Both the position numbers and the translations under genes were made by a program. 64,000 bases of DNA from Ramlibacter ginsenosidimutans. Lineage in GTDB: Bacteria; Pseudomonadota; Gammaproteobacteria; Burkholderiales; Burkholderiaceae_C. Within the stretch, counting starts at the first letter, position 1. The number at the start of each line of letters is the position of its first letter. The DNA lies in the NCBI RefSeq assembly GCF_042678185.1, contig NZ_JBHUDQ010000005.1; one strand, 5' to 3'. Positions 52,340 to 61,582 of the stretch are shown in pieces. The notes under the pieces were generated by a model. The model was not told where the DNA came from. It saw nothing but the letters and a program-made list of their open reading frames with translations, and did not search any database.

Positions 52340-53215
52340 ATGGACCACGCCAACCTCATCGCCATCGACGTGCACACGCACGCGGAAGTCAGCTGCTGGA
52401 ATCCCTTCGACAACTACGGCGAGGAGTACGACCGTGCAGCCGACAAGTACTTCCGGAGCAATCGCCGGCCCACCATTGCGGAGACCATCGCCTACTACCG
52501 CGAACGCAAGATCGGCCTCGTGATGTTCACGGTGGACAGCGAATCCAAGCTGGGTCGCCGCCGCATCCCGAACGAGGAGATCGCGCAGGCCGCGCGCGAG
52601 AACAGCGACATGATGGTCGCGTTCGCCAGCATCGACCCGCACAAGGGGAAGATGGGCGCGCGCGAGGCGGAGCGCCTGATCAAGGAAGAGGGCGTCAAGG
52701 GGTTCAAGTTCCATCCGACCGTGCAGGGCTACCACCCCTACGACAAGATGGCGTGGCCGATCTACGAGGTGATCAACGCGCACAAGATGCCGGCGATCTT
52801 CCACACCGGCCACAGCGGCATCGGCTCGGGCATGCGGTGCGGCGGCGGACTGCGGCTCGAATACAGCAACCCGATGCACCTCGACGACGTCGCGATCGAC
52901 TTCCCCGACATGCAGATCGTGATGGCGCATCCCAGCTTCCCCTGGCAGGACGAGGCGCTCTCGGTCGCCACCCACAAGCCCAACGTGTGGATCGACCTCT
53001 CGGGCTGGAGCCCGAAGTACTTCCCCAGGCAACTGGTGCAATACGCGAACACCTTGCTGAAGGACCGCATCCTGTTCGGCAGCGACTACCCGCTGATCAC
53101 GCCCGAGCGCTGGATGAAGGACTTCGAGGAAGCTGGCTTCAAGCCCGAGGTGATGCCCGGCATCCTGAAGGGCAATGCCGTGCGGCTGCTCGGCTTGGAC
53201 CAGCCCGGGGCCTGA
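52340..53215 (+). CDS. Amidohydrolase-superfamily protein, candidate 4-hydroxyphenyl-beta-ketoacyl-CoA hydrolase
   Basis: 291-residue TIM-barrel metal hydrolase of the amidohydrolase-2 group. Metal ligands: IDVHTHAEV (HxH), GFKFHPTV, IFHTGHSG, MAHPSFPW and GSDYPLI. Similar proteins in aromatic clusters are annotated as cleaving beta-ketoacyl-CoA thioesters of hydroxyphenyl compounds. The neighbours (ligase, hydratase, SDR) supply exactly such a substrate. ATG 52340 with GGAGAC upstream. Alternatively a decarboxylase of the ACMSD type. Confidence 0.8.
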   Translation: MDHANLIAIDVHTHAEVSCWNPFDNYGEEYDRAADKYFRSNRRPTIAETIAYYRERKIGLVMFTVDSESKLGRRRIPNEEIAQAARENSDMMVAFASIDPHKGKMGAREAERLIKEEGVKGFKFHPTVQGYHPYDKMAWPIYEVINAHKMPAIFHTGHSGIGSGMRCGGGLRLEYSNPMHLDDVAIDFPDMQIVMAHPSFPWQDEALSVATHKPNVWIDLSGWSPKYFPRQLVQYANTLLKDRILFGSDYPLITPERWMKDFEEAGFKPEVMPGILKGNAVRLLGLDQPGA

Positions 53216-53346
53216 GCCGGCCGGCGCGGCTTCGTTCCTACCTGCGGATGCGCCGCAGTCGCACGCGGCTGCGCTGCAACTCCGCGGGCCGGCAGCGCTC
53301 CAACCAGCATGGAACAGCTGAAAGCCGGAGGGAGGAGTCCTTTCTG

Positions 53347-54231
53347 ATGCTGCGGTACCTCATCGGCGTCGATGGCGGCGGTAGCGGCACGCGCGCGCTC
53401 GTGCAGCCGGTGGGCGGCGGCGCGGCGCTCCCCGGCTCGGCCGGCCCGTCTGCGCTGCAGCAGGGCATTCCGCAGGCCTGGGACAACGTGTTGCTGGCCG
53501 TGCGCCGCGCCTTCGAGGCGGCGGGCCGGCCCATGCCGGACTGGCAGGACTGCGCGCTCGCCGCCGGCCTGTCGGGCGCCAGCCATGCGCCGTGGCGGGA
53601 GGCATTCCAGTTGCGCAACCCTGGCTTCGCAGTGCTCGCGGCCGAGACCGACTCCTACACGATGCTCCTTGGCGCCCACGCCGGACAGCCCGGCGCGATC
53701 CTCATCGCCGGCACCGGCAGCATCGCCGAAGCGCTCCGCGCGGACGGCAGCCGCGCTACAGTGGGCGGATGGGGATTCCGCGTGGATGACGAAGGCAGCG
53801 GCGGCTGGCTCGGCCTGCAGGCCGTGCGCCATGGCCTGGCCGCGTTCGACGGCCGCGCCAACCCGAGCCCGCTGGCTCGCAAGGTCTGGCTGCACTGCGG
53901 CGACGACCGCGAGTCGCTGCAGGAGTGGTGCGGCGCCGCCGGCCAGTTCGAGTTCGCCCAGCTCGCCCGCGCCGTGTTCGAGTGCGAGGACAGCGACCCC
54001 GCGGCGGCCCGCCTGCTCGCGCAGGCCACCTCCGCACTCGAGGAACTGGCCCTGGCGATCGACCCGCGCGGACGCCTGCCGCTGGCAGTGGCGGGCAGCA
54101 TCGGCGAGAGGCTCGCGCCGCGCATGCGGCCCTTCGTGCGCAGCCGCATCGTGCCAGCGCAGGCCGCCGCCGCGCAGGGTGCGCTGATGCTGGCGCAGCG
54201 CACGGTGCAAGAGCTGGAACCCGCCTTGTGA
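53347..54231 (+). CDS. BadF/BadG-type N-acetylglucosamine kinase
   Basis: 294-residue ASKHA-fold kinase: phosphate motif IGVDGGGSGTRALV (about 6-18), adenosine region LIAGTGSIAEAL, and GGWGFRVDDEGSGGWLG. Proteins of this group phosphorylate N-acetylglucosamine or glucosamine. The following genes nagA and the SIS-type deaminase support this. GGAGGGAGG precedes ATG 53347. Its stop overlaps the nagA start (GTGA). The 131 bases upstream hold no clear promoter. Confidence 0.88.
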   Translation: MLRYLIGVDGGGSGTRALVQPVGGGAALPGSAGPSALQQGIPQAWDNVLLAVRRAFEAAGRPMPDWQDCALAAGLSGASHAPWREAFQLRNPGFAVLAAETDSYTMLLGAHAGQPGAILIAGTGSIAEALRADGSRATVGGWGFRVDDEGSGGWLGLQAVRHGLAAFDGRANPSPLARKVWLHCGDDRESLQEWCGAAGQFEFAQLARAVFECEDSDPAAARLLAQATSALEELALAIDPRGRLPLAVAGSIGERLAPRMRPFVRSRIVPAQAAAAQGALMLAQRTVQELEPAL

Positions 54232-55361
54232 CCAGGAGCCTGCAGGGTCGCATCCTCACGCCCGCCGGCCTGGTGCAAGGCACCCTGCGCTGTGCCGAGA
54301 ACGGGCGCATCGAAGCCGTCGAAGGCACGCCAGTCCCGCTGGAGCGCGCCCGAGATCCCGGCGCGCCGCTGCTGCTGCCGGGGTTCATCGACCTGCACGT
54401 GCATGGCGCCGCCGGCCGCGACATCATGGAAGGCGGCGACGCCGCGCTGCAGGTCGCGCGCAAGCACGCGGAACATGGCACGACGGCCTTGCTGGCCACC
54501 ACCATGACGGCGCCCCTGGACGACCTGCGCCGTTCCCTCGGGCCGGTGGGCGCGCTGGCCCGCCAGCCCGCATCCGGCGCGGCCCGCATCCTCGGCGTGC
54601 ATCTCGAGGGCCCTTACATCAACGCCGGCAAGCTCGGCGCCCAGCCCGATTTCGCGCGGCCCGTGGCGCTGGCCGAACTGCAGGAACTGCACCAGCTCGC
54701 GCCCATCCGCCTGCTCACGCTCGCCCCGGAGGTTCCCGGCAACATGGAGGCGATCGCGCAGCTCGTGGCGGCCGGCTTTCGCGTGCAGGTGGGCCACACC
54801 CTCGGCACCTACGAAGACGGTTTGCAGGCACTGGAACGCGGCGCGCGCGGCTTCACGCACCTGTTCAACGCGATGACGCCGCTGCACCACCGCATGCCGG
54901 GCATGGTGGGCGCGGCCCTCGCGCATGCGCAGTTCGCCGAGATCATCCCCGACCTGCTGCACGTGCACCCGGGCGCGATCCGCGCGGCGCTGCGCTGCAT
55001 CCCTGGCCTCTATTGCGTCACCGACTCCACCGCGGCGACCGGCATGCCCGATGGCGAGTACCGGCTGGGACGGCAATCCGTGACGAAGTGCCTGGGCGGC
55101 GTGCGCCTGGCCGACGGCACGCTCGCCGGCTCCACGCTCACCATGGACCGCGCCTTGCGCAACCTGGTCGACGTGATCGGGCTGCCGCTGGACGATGCAT
55201 CGCGGCGCGTGTCGGCCAACCCGGCGGAGTTCCTGGAACTGGCCGATCGGGGCCGGCTCGCAGTCGGCGCCTGGGCCGACGTGGTGGTCCTGGACCGGGA
55301 CCTGCAGGTGCAGGAGGTCTTCATCGCAGGAGGTTCGCGCGATGTCGCGCATGCTCGATGA
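54228..55361 (+). CDS. nagA: N-acetylglucosamine-6-phosphate deacetylase
   Basis: 377 residues. Metal-site motifs: PGFIDLHVHGAAG, GVHLEGPYIN (metal-binding Glu), VGHTLGTY, THLFNAMTPLHHR and VTDSTAATGMPDG (catalytic Asp). Removes acetate from GlcNAc-6-P. GTG start 54228 overlaps the kinase stop, and the end overlaps the deaminase start by 20 bases, so the three are translated together. Confidence 0.95.
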   Translation: MTRSLQGRILTPAGLVQGTLRCAENGRIEAVEGTPVPLERARDPGAPLLLPGFIDLHVHGAAGRDIMEGGDAALQVARKHAEHGTTALLATTMTAPLDDLRRSLGPVGALARQPASGAARILGVHLEGPYINAGKLGAQPDFARPVALAELQELHQLAPIRLLTLAPEVPGNMEAIAQLVAAGFRVQVGHTLGTYEDGLQALERGARGFTHLFNAMTPLHHRMPGMVGAALAHAQFAEIIPDLLHVHPGAIRAALRCIPGLYCVTDSTAATGMPDGEYRLGRQSVTKCLGGVRLADGTLAGSTLTMDRALRNLVDVIGLPLDDASRRVSANPAEFLELADRGRLAVGAWADVVVLDRDLQVQEVFIAGGSRDVAHAR

Positions 55362-56361
55362 AGCGCGCGAGGCGCCGCAGGCGGTCGCGCGCCAGCTCGC
55401 GCAGGACCGTGACCGCTGGCGCGCGTTCGGCGAGCGGCTGCGCCGGCATCCGCCGGCATCGCTGCTGACCATCGCGCGCGGCAGCTCGGACCACGCGGCC
55501 CACTACGCGGCCTACCTGGTGATGGCGCGCCTCGGCCGCCTGGTGGCTTCCATGCCGATGTCGCTGGTGACCTTGTATCAATCGCAGATCCGCTGCGACG
55601 GCCTGGCTTCGCTCGCGTTCTCGCAATCGGGGCAGAGCCCGGACCTGATCGGGCCCACGCAGTATTTCCGCCGCTGCGGCGCCTTGACCTGCGCCTTCGT
55701 GAACGAGGCCGGCTCGCCGCTCGCGCAGGCGGCGGAGTGGCTGTTTCCCCTGCACGCCGGCGAGGAGCGCAGCGTAGCGGCGACCAAGAGCTTCATCGCG
55801 CAGCTGGTCGCCGGGGCGCGACTGGTCGCGTCCTGGCAGGATGATGCCGCACTCGCGGCCGCACTGGAAGACCTGCCGCATGCCTTGCAGCGTGCGGTGG
55901 ACACCGACTGGTCGGAAGCCGTCGCAACATTGCGCGAAGCTGACCGCCTGTTCGTCGTCGGGCGCGGCCTGGGCCTGCCGGTGGCGATGGAGGCGGCGCT
56001 GAAGTTCAAGGAGACCTGCGGCATCCAGGCCGAGGCCTTCTCCGGCGCGGAAATCCAGCACGGTCCGATGCGCCTGGTGGAGGCCGGTTACCCGCTGCTG
56101 GTGTTCGCGCCGCGCGGGCCCGCGCAGGCCGGCCTGCTCGAAGTGGCGCAGGCCATGCGCGCACGTGGTGCAAGGGTGCTGCTGGCGGCGCCGGCCGGCA
56201 CGCCGGACGCGAACCTCCTGTTGCAAGAGAGCGCGGTGCCCGAGCTGGATGCGGTCTGCGCGATCCAGAGTTTCTATCCGATGGTCGAAGCGCTGGCGCG
56301 TACGCGCGGCAACGACCCTGACAGTCCGCCGCACCTGAAGAAGGTGACCCGCACGAGCTGA
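55342..56361 (+). CDS. SIS-domain glucosamine-6-phosphate deaminase (NagB-II type)
   Basis: 339 residues with two SIS sugar-isomerase domains, resembling the isomerase half of GlmS but without a glutaminase domain. Features: IARGSSDHAAHYAAYL, AFSQSGQSPDLI, VGRGLGLPVAMEAALKFKETCGIQAEAFSG, EIQHGPMRLVE, and a C-terminal LKKVTRTS like the GlmS tail. In a nag operon this protein replaces NagB. ATG 55342 has AGGAGG at a proper distance inside nagA. Confidence 0.9.
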   Translation: MSRMLDEAREAPQAVARQLAQDRDRWRAFGERLRRHPPASLLTIARGSSDHAAHYAAYLVMARLGRLVASMPMSLVTLYQSQIRCDGLASLAFSQSGQSPDLIGPTQYFRRCGALTCAFVNEAGSPLAQAAEWLFPLHAGEERSVAATKSFIAQLVAGARLVASWQDDAALAAALEDLPHALQRAVDTDWSEAVATLREADRLFVVGRGLGLPVAMEAALKFKETCGIQAEAFSGAEIQHGPMRLVEAGYPLLVFAPRGPAQAGLLEVAQAMRARGARVLLAAPAGTPDANLLLQESAVPELDAVCAIQSFYPMVEALARTRGNDPDSPPHLKKVTRTS

Positions 56362-56539
56362 CGCGCAGAGTGTCGTTTACACGTCGCGACGCAACTCGAG
56401 CCCCTTGTTTTTATCTACCGTTCACCTACAGTGAAGTCGGCGTTCGGCCTACATGGCGCGTTGAGCCAGCAAGCCGGCACCGGAGTACAGTGACAGACGC
56501 ACTGTTCATAGGGCTGCAGTGCGCAACGAAGGAGGCTTC

Positions 56540-58462
56540 ATGGACGTCGTCCGCAATTTCCTTACGCGATACGAGCAAAAGCGTGAGGAAGAGATGTCGA
56601 TCGAGGAGTTCCTCGAGCTGTGCAAGAAGGAGCCGCTGACGTATGCCACGGCTGCCGAGCGCATGCTCGCCGCGATCGGCGAACCGGAGATGGTCGACAC
56701 GCGCCACGACCAGCGCCTGTCGCGCATCTTCGGCAACAAGGTGATCCGCGTTTACCCGGCGTTCAAGGACTTCTACGGACTGGAAGAGCCGATCGAACAG
56801 GTGGTCTCGCACTTCCGGCACGCAGCGCAGGGGCTGGAAGAAAAGAAACAGATTCTTTACCTGCTGGGTCCGGTGGGCGGCGGCAAGTCGTCGATCGCCG
56901 AGCGCCTCAAGCAGCTGATGGAGCACATCCCGTTCTACGCGCTCAAGGGCTCGCCGGTGAACGAGTCGCCGCTCGGCCTGTTCTCCAACGACGAAGATGG
57001 CCCGCTGCTGGAGCAGCAGTTCGGCATCCCGCGTCGCTACACGCAGAAGATCATGTCGCCGTGGGCGGTCAAGCGCCTCGAGGAATACGGCGGCGACATC
57101 CGCAAGTTCAAGGTCGTCAAGCGCTTCCCGTCGATCCTGCGCCAGGTCGGCATCGCCAAGACCGAGCCGGGCGACGAGAACAACCAGGACATCTCCTCGC
57201 TGGTGGGCAAGGTCGACATCCGCAAGCTCGAAAGCTTCGCGCAGGACGATCCGGACGCCTACAGCTACTCCGGCGGCCTGTGCCTCGCGAACCAGGGCCT
57301 GCTGGAATTCGTGGAAATGTTCAAGGCGCCCATCAAGGTGCTGCACCCGCTGCTGACCGCCACCCAGGAAGGCAACTTCAAGGGCACGGAAGGCTTCGGC
57401 GCCATCCCCTTCGACGGCATCGTGATGGCCCACTCGAACGAAAGCGAGTGGAAGGCCTTCAAGAACAACAAGAACAACGAAGCTTTCCTCGACCGCATCT
57501 ACGTGGTCAAGGTGCCGTACTGCCTGCGCGTCACCGAGGAAGTCAAGATCTACGAGAAGCTGATCGCCAACTCGTCGCTCGCCGAGGCCGTGTGCGCGCC
57601 CGGCACGCTGAAGATGATGGCCCAGTTCTCGGTGCTCACGCGCCTGAAGGAGCCGGAGAATTCCAGCATCTATTCCAAGATGCTGATCTACGACGGCGAG
57701 AACCTCAAGGACACGGACCCCAAGGCCAAGAGCTACCAGGAGTACCGCGACTACGCCGGCGTCGACGAGGGCATGACGGGCATCTCGACGCGCTTCGCCT
57801 TCAAGATCATCTCGAAGGTGTTCAACTTCGGCTCGGAAGAGGTGGCCGCCAACCCGGTGCACCTGATGTACGTGCTCGAACAGCAGATCGAGCGCGAGCA
57901 GTTCCCGGCCGAGACCGAGCAGAAGTACCTGGCGTACATCAAGGAACACCTGGCCACCCGCTATGCGGAGTTCATCGGCAAGGAAATCCAGACGGCCTAC
58001 CTCGAGTCCTACTCGGAATACGGCCAGAACATCTTCGACCGGTACGTGACCTACGCGGACTTCTGGATCCAGGACCAGGAGTTCCGCGACACGGACACCG
58101 GCGAGATCTTCGATCGCGCCGCGCTGAACGCGGAGCTGGAGAAGATCGAGAAGCCGGCCGGCCTGTCCAACCCCAAGGACTTCCGCAACGAGATCGTCAA
58201 CTTCGTGCTGCGTGCGCGGGCCAACAACGCGGGCAAGAACCCGGTGTGGACCAGCTACGAGAAGCTGCGCACGGTGATCGAGAAGAAGATGTTCTCGAAC
58301 ACCGAGGAGTTGCTGCCGGTCATCAGCTTCAACGCCAAGGCCAGCGCCGACGAGGCGAAGAAGCACGAGGACTTCGTCAACCGGATGGTCGAGAAGGGCT
58401 ACACGAAACGCCAGGTGCGCCTGCTCTGCGAGTGGTATCTGCGCGTACGAAAGAGTTCCTGA
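56540..58462 (+). CDS. prkA: PrkA/YeaG family AAA+ protein kinase-like protein
   Basis: 640 residues. An AAA+ domain contains Walker A GPVGGGKSS (about 110) and GIVMAHSNESEWKAF; the C-terminal part corresponds to the PrkA kinase-like domain. E. coli YeaG acts in stationary-phase and nitrogen stress; B. subtilis PrkA affects sporulation and has been described as kinase or protease. GGAGG precedes ATG 56540. It leads the conserved prkA-yeaH-spoVR operon. The 178 bases upstream contain no promoter I can assign. Confidence 0.95.
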   Translation: MDVVRNFLTRYEQKREEEMSIEEFLELCKKEPLTYATAAERMLAAIGEPEMVDTRHDQRLSRIFGNKVIRVYPAFKDFYGLEEPIEQVVSHFRHAAQGLEEKKQILYLLGPVGGGKSSIAERLKQLMEHIPFYALKGSPVNESPLGLFSNDEDGPLLEQQFGIPRRYTQKIMSPWAVKRLEEYGGDIRKFKVVKRFPSILRQVGIAKTEPGDENNQDISSLVGKVDIRKLESFAQDDPDAYSYSGGLCLANQGLLEFVEMFKAPIKVLHPLLTATQEGNFKGTEGFGAIPFDGIVMAHSNESEWKAFKNNKNNEAFLDRIYVVKVPYCLRVTEEVKIYEKLIANSSLAEAVCAPGTLKMMAQFSVLTRLKEPENSSIYSKMLIYDGENLKDTDPKAKSYQEYRDYAGVDEGMTGISTRFAFKIISKVFNFGSEEVAANPVHLMYVLEQQIEREQFPAETEQKYLAYIKEHLATRYAEFIGKEIQTAYLESYSEYGQNIFDRYVTYADFWIQDQEFRDTDTGEIFDRAALNAELEKIEKPAGLSNPKDFRNEIVNFVLRARANNAGKNPVWTSYEKLRTVIEKKMFSNTEELLPVISFNAKASADEAKKHEDFVNRMVEKGYTKRQVRLLCEWYLRVRKSS

Positions 58463-58518
58463 CCCCGGCGACAGCAGCGATGCGAGGCCACAGCACTTGA
58501 ACAGAGGAAGGGCCGCCA

Positions 58519-59829
58519 GTGAGCAACAGTAGCGGAGGCGAGCGGTCCCAGCTCCACCAGGTCATCGACCGCCGCCTCTCGGGCAAGAACAAGTCGATCG
58601 GCAACCGCGAACGCTTCCTGCGGCGTTACCGCGAGCAGATCAAGGAAGCGGTGCGCAAGGCGGTCGGCGACCGCAGCATCACCGACATGGAGGAGGGCGC
58701 CGACATCACGTTGCCCAAGCGCGACGTGACGGAGCCCACCTTCGGCCATGCACCCGGCGGCAGCCGGGAGCTCGTACACCCGGGCAACCAGGAATACGTG
58801 CGCGGCGACCGCATCCAGCGACCGCAGGGCGGCGGGGGCGGTGGCTCGGGCGGCAGCGGCGCGTCGCCGGACGGACAGGGCGAGGACGACTTCGTCTTCC
58901 GCATCAGTCGCGAAGAGTTCATGAACTACTTCTTCGACGACCTGGCGCTTCCGCGCATGATCCGCACGCAGCTGCTGGCGGATGTCCCCGAATGGAAGCT
59001 GCGCCGCGCGGGCTTCGTCAGCGAGGGCAATCCCACCAGCCTGCACGTGGTGCGCTCGATGCGCGTGGGCCTGGCGCGGCGCATTGCCATGGGCGGCGAC
59101 GCACGGCGGGAACTGAAGGAAGCGGAGCGCCAGCTCGAGGACCTCGAGCGCCGGCCGGAGGGCCCGCCGCCCGAGCTGGAAATGCTGCGCAAGCGCGTCG
59201 CGGAGCTGCGCGAGCGCGTCAAGCGCGTGCCCTTCCTCGACCCGTTCGACCTGCGCTACCGCAACCGCGTGCGCGAGCCCAAGCCCACCAGCAAGGCCGT
59301 GATGTTCTGCCTGATGGACGTCTCCGGCTCCATGGACGAACAGCGCAAGGACCTCGCCAAGCGCTTCTTCATCCTGCTGTACCTGTTCCTGTCGCGCCAC
59401 TACGAGAAGACCGAAGTGGTGTTCATCCGCCACCACACCCAGGCGGCCGAGGTGACGGAGGAAGAGTTCTTCCACGCCACCGAGTCGGGCGGCACGGTCG
59501 TGTCGAGCGCGCTGACGCTGATGAACGACATCATCCGCGCCCGCTACATGGGCAGCGAATGGAACATCTACGGCGCCCAGGCCTCGGACGGCGACAACTG
59601 GCAGCAGGACTCCTCCAAGTGCCGCGAGCTCCTGGACCACAAGATCCTCCCGCTGGTGCGTTACTACGCGTACGTGCAGGTGGCCGACGAAGACCAGAAC
59701 CTGTGGGAGGAATACACGCGCGTGCGTGACGCCAACCCGCAGTTCGCGATGCAGAAGATCGTCACGCCATCGCAGATCTTCCCGGTGTTCCGGGACCTGT
59801 TCAAGAAGCAACCTGCAGGGGCCACATGA
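58519..59829 (+). CDS. yeaH: YeaH/YhbH family protein (DUF444)
   Basis: 436 residues. Opens with HQVIDRRLSGKNKSIGNRER and has a Gly/Ser-rich linker (about 98-115). A von Willebrand A-like domain starts at VMFCLMDVSGSMDEQRKDLAK, giving the DxSxS metal site. Companion of PrkA in nearly all genomes. GTG start at 58519 and stop overlapping spoVR (ATGA). Confidence 0.95.
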   Translation: MSNSSGGERSQLHQVIDRRLSGKNKSIGNRERFLRRYREQIKEAVRKAVGDRSITDMEEGADITLPKRDVTEPTFGHAPGGSRELVHPGNQEYVRGDRIQRPQGGGGGGSGGSGASPDGQGEDDFVFRISREEFMNYFFDDLALPRMIRTQLLADVPEWKLRRAGFVSEGNPTSLHVVRSMRVGLARRIAMGGDARRELKEAERQLEDLERRPEGPPPELEMLRKRVAELRERVKRVPFLDPFDLRYRNRVREPKPTSKAVMFCLMDVSGSMDEQRKDLAKRFFILLYLFLSRHYEKTEVVFIRHHTQAAEVTEEEFFHATESGGTVVSSALTLMNDIIRARYMGSEWNIYGAQASDGDNWQQDSSKCRELLDHKILPLVRYYAYVQVADEDQNLWEEYTRVRDANPQFAMQKIVTPSQIFPVFRDLFKKQPAGAT

Positions 59830-61376
59830 TGGAAGAAGCACTCCTCGCCTCGTCCGACGTGAAGAACAAGGACGAGAGCAAGCGCCTGCCCAGCCCTTCG
59901 GACTGGAACTTCGACCTGATCGAAACCTACTTCCAGGCGATCCGCCGCACTGCGGAGCGCTTCGGGCTGGACACCTATCCGAGCCAGCTGGAACTGATCT
60001 CCTCCGAGCAGATGCTGGACGCGTATGCCTCCGTGGGCATGCCGGTGAACTACCGCCACTGGTCCTACGGCAAGCACTTCATCCAGAGCGAGAAGAGCTA
60101 CCGGCGCGGCCACATGGGGCTGGCCTACGAGATCGTGATCAACTCCGATCCCTGCATCGCCTACCTCATGGAGGAGAACACGATGCCGATGCAGGCGCTG
60201 GTGATGGCGCACGCCTGCTTCGGGCACAACTCCTTCTTCAAGGGCAACTACCTGTTCCGCATGTGGACGGACGCCAGCTCCATCATCGACTACCTGGTCT
60301 ATGCGAAGAGCTACGTCACCGAATGCGAGGAGCGCTACGGCATCGACGTCGTGGAGCAGACGCTGGACGCCTGCCACGCTCTGATGAACTATGGCGTGGA
60401 CCGCTATCGCCGGCCGCAGAAGATCTCCATGGTGGAAGAGGAGAACCGGCGCAAGGACCGCGAGGCTTACCTGCAGCAGCAGGTGAACGACATGTGGCGC
60501 ACGCTGCCCGCCAAGGCCGACAAGAAGGCCAAGAAGGAGGCCAAGCGCTACCCCGAGGAGCCGCAGGAGAACATCCTGTACTTCATCGAGAAGAACGCGC
60601 CCCTGCTGGAGCCGTGGCAGCGCGAGATCGTGCGCATCGTCCGCAAGGTCGCGCAGTACTTCTATCCGCAGCGGCAGACGCAGGTGATGAACGAGGGCTG
60701 GGCCACGTTCTGGCACTACACGCTGCTGAACACCATGTACGACGAGGGCCTGCTCTCGGACGGCTACATGATGGAGATCCTCAGCTCGCACACCAACGTG
60801 GTGTTCCAGCCGCCGGTGACGCATCCGGCGTACAGCGGCATCAACCCGTACGCGCTGGGCTTCTCGATGTTCTCGGACATCCGGCGCATCTGCGAGAACC
60901 CGACCGACGAGGACCGCGCCTGGTTCCCGGATATCGCGGGCACCGACTGGATCAAGTCGCTGGACTATGCGATGCGGCACTTCAAGGACGAGAGCTTCAT
61001 CGGCCAGTACCTGTCGCCCAAGCTGATGCGCGACCTGCGCCTGTTCGCAGTGCTCGACGACGCGGCGCAGTCGGAACTGGAAGTCGCGGCGATCCACGAC
61101 GAGAACGGCTACCGGCGCCTGCGCGAGTCGCTGTCACGCCAGCACGACCTGGGCTGGCGCGAGCCGAACATCCAGGTGTGGAACGTCAACGCGCGCGGCG
61201 ACCGTTCGCTGACCCTGCGCCACATCCGCCACAACGACCGCCCGCTGGACAACAGCGCGGAAGAAGTGGTGAAGCACGTGGCGCGCCTGTGGGGCTTCCG
61301 CGTGCGCCTCGAAAGCGTGGACAGCCACGACCGCGTCATGCAGCACTGGGAAGTCACCCCGCCGGCGCATCACTAG
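59826..61376 (+). CDS. SpoVR family protein (YcgB-like)
   Basis: 516 residues with SpoVR features: DWNFDLIETYFQAIRRTAERFGLDTYPSQLE near the start (positions about 24-55), MAHACFGHNSFFKGN, and QVMNEGWATFWHYTLLN. In B. subtilis SpoVR affects spore cortex; in proteobacteria the gene joins prkA and yeaH in a stress operon. ATG 59826 overlaps the yeaH stop. Biochemical function is unknown. Confidence 0.95.
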   Translation: MMEEALLASSDVKNKDESKRLPSPSDWNFDLIETYFQAIRRTAERFGLDTYPSQLELISSEQMLDAYASVGMPVNYRHWSYGKHFIQSEKSYRRGHMGLAYEIVINSDPCIAYLMEENTMPMQALVMAHACFGHNSFFKGNYLFRMWTDASSIIDYLVYAKSYVTECEERYGIDVVEQTLDACHALMNYGVDRYRRPQKISMVEEENRRKDREAYLQQQVNDMWRTLPAKADKKAKKEAKRYPEEPQENILYFIEKNAPLLEPWQREIVRIVRKVAQYFYPQRQTQVMNEGWATFWHYTLLNTMYDEGLLSDGYMMEILSSHTNVVFQPPVTHPAYSGINPYALGFSMFSDIRRICENPTDEDRAWFPDIAGTDWIKSLDYAMRHFKDESFIGQYLSPKLMRDLRLFAVLDDAAQSELEVAAIHDENGYRRLRESLSRQHDLGWREPNIQVWNVNARGDRSLTLRHIRHNDRPLDNSAEEVVKHVARLWGFRVRLESVDSHDRVMQHWEVTPPAHH

Positions 61377-61419
61377 TCTCCGCGCGCCCCGGGGAGGCAG
61401 GTGCTTCATGCGCACATAA

Positions 61420-61524
61420 GAACGCAGAGGACGCAAAGGTTACGCAGAGGACGCAGAAGGACTTCCTTTGAAGGAAATCTCTTTTCTGCGTACCTTGGCT
61501 GTTTCCTTTGCGTCCTCTGCGTTC
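61420..61524. repeat. Palindromic intergenic repeat, family A, copy 3
   Basis: Starts GAACGCAGAGGACGCAAAGG and ends CCTTTGCGTCCTCTGCGTTC, exact complements over 20 bases; inner arms GAAGGACTTCCTTTG and AAGGAAATC are looser. Follows spoVR, so its hairpin lies at the 3-prime end of that operon. Confidence 0.9.
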
Positions 61525-61582
61525 TCCTCTCCGATCAGGCGCCGAACCCGATCATTCAGGAATGATGGGATGATCCGCGGCC

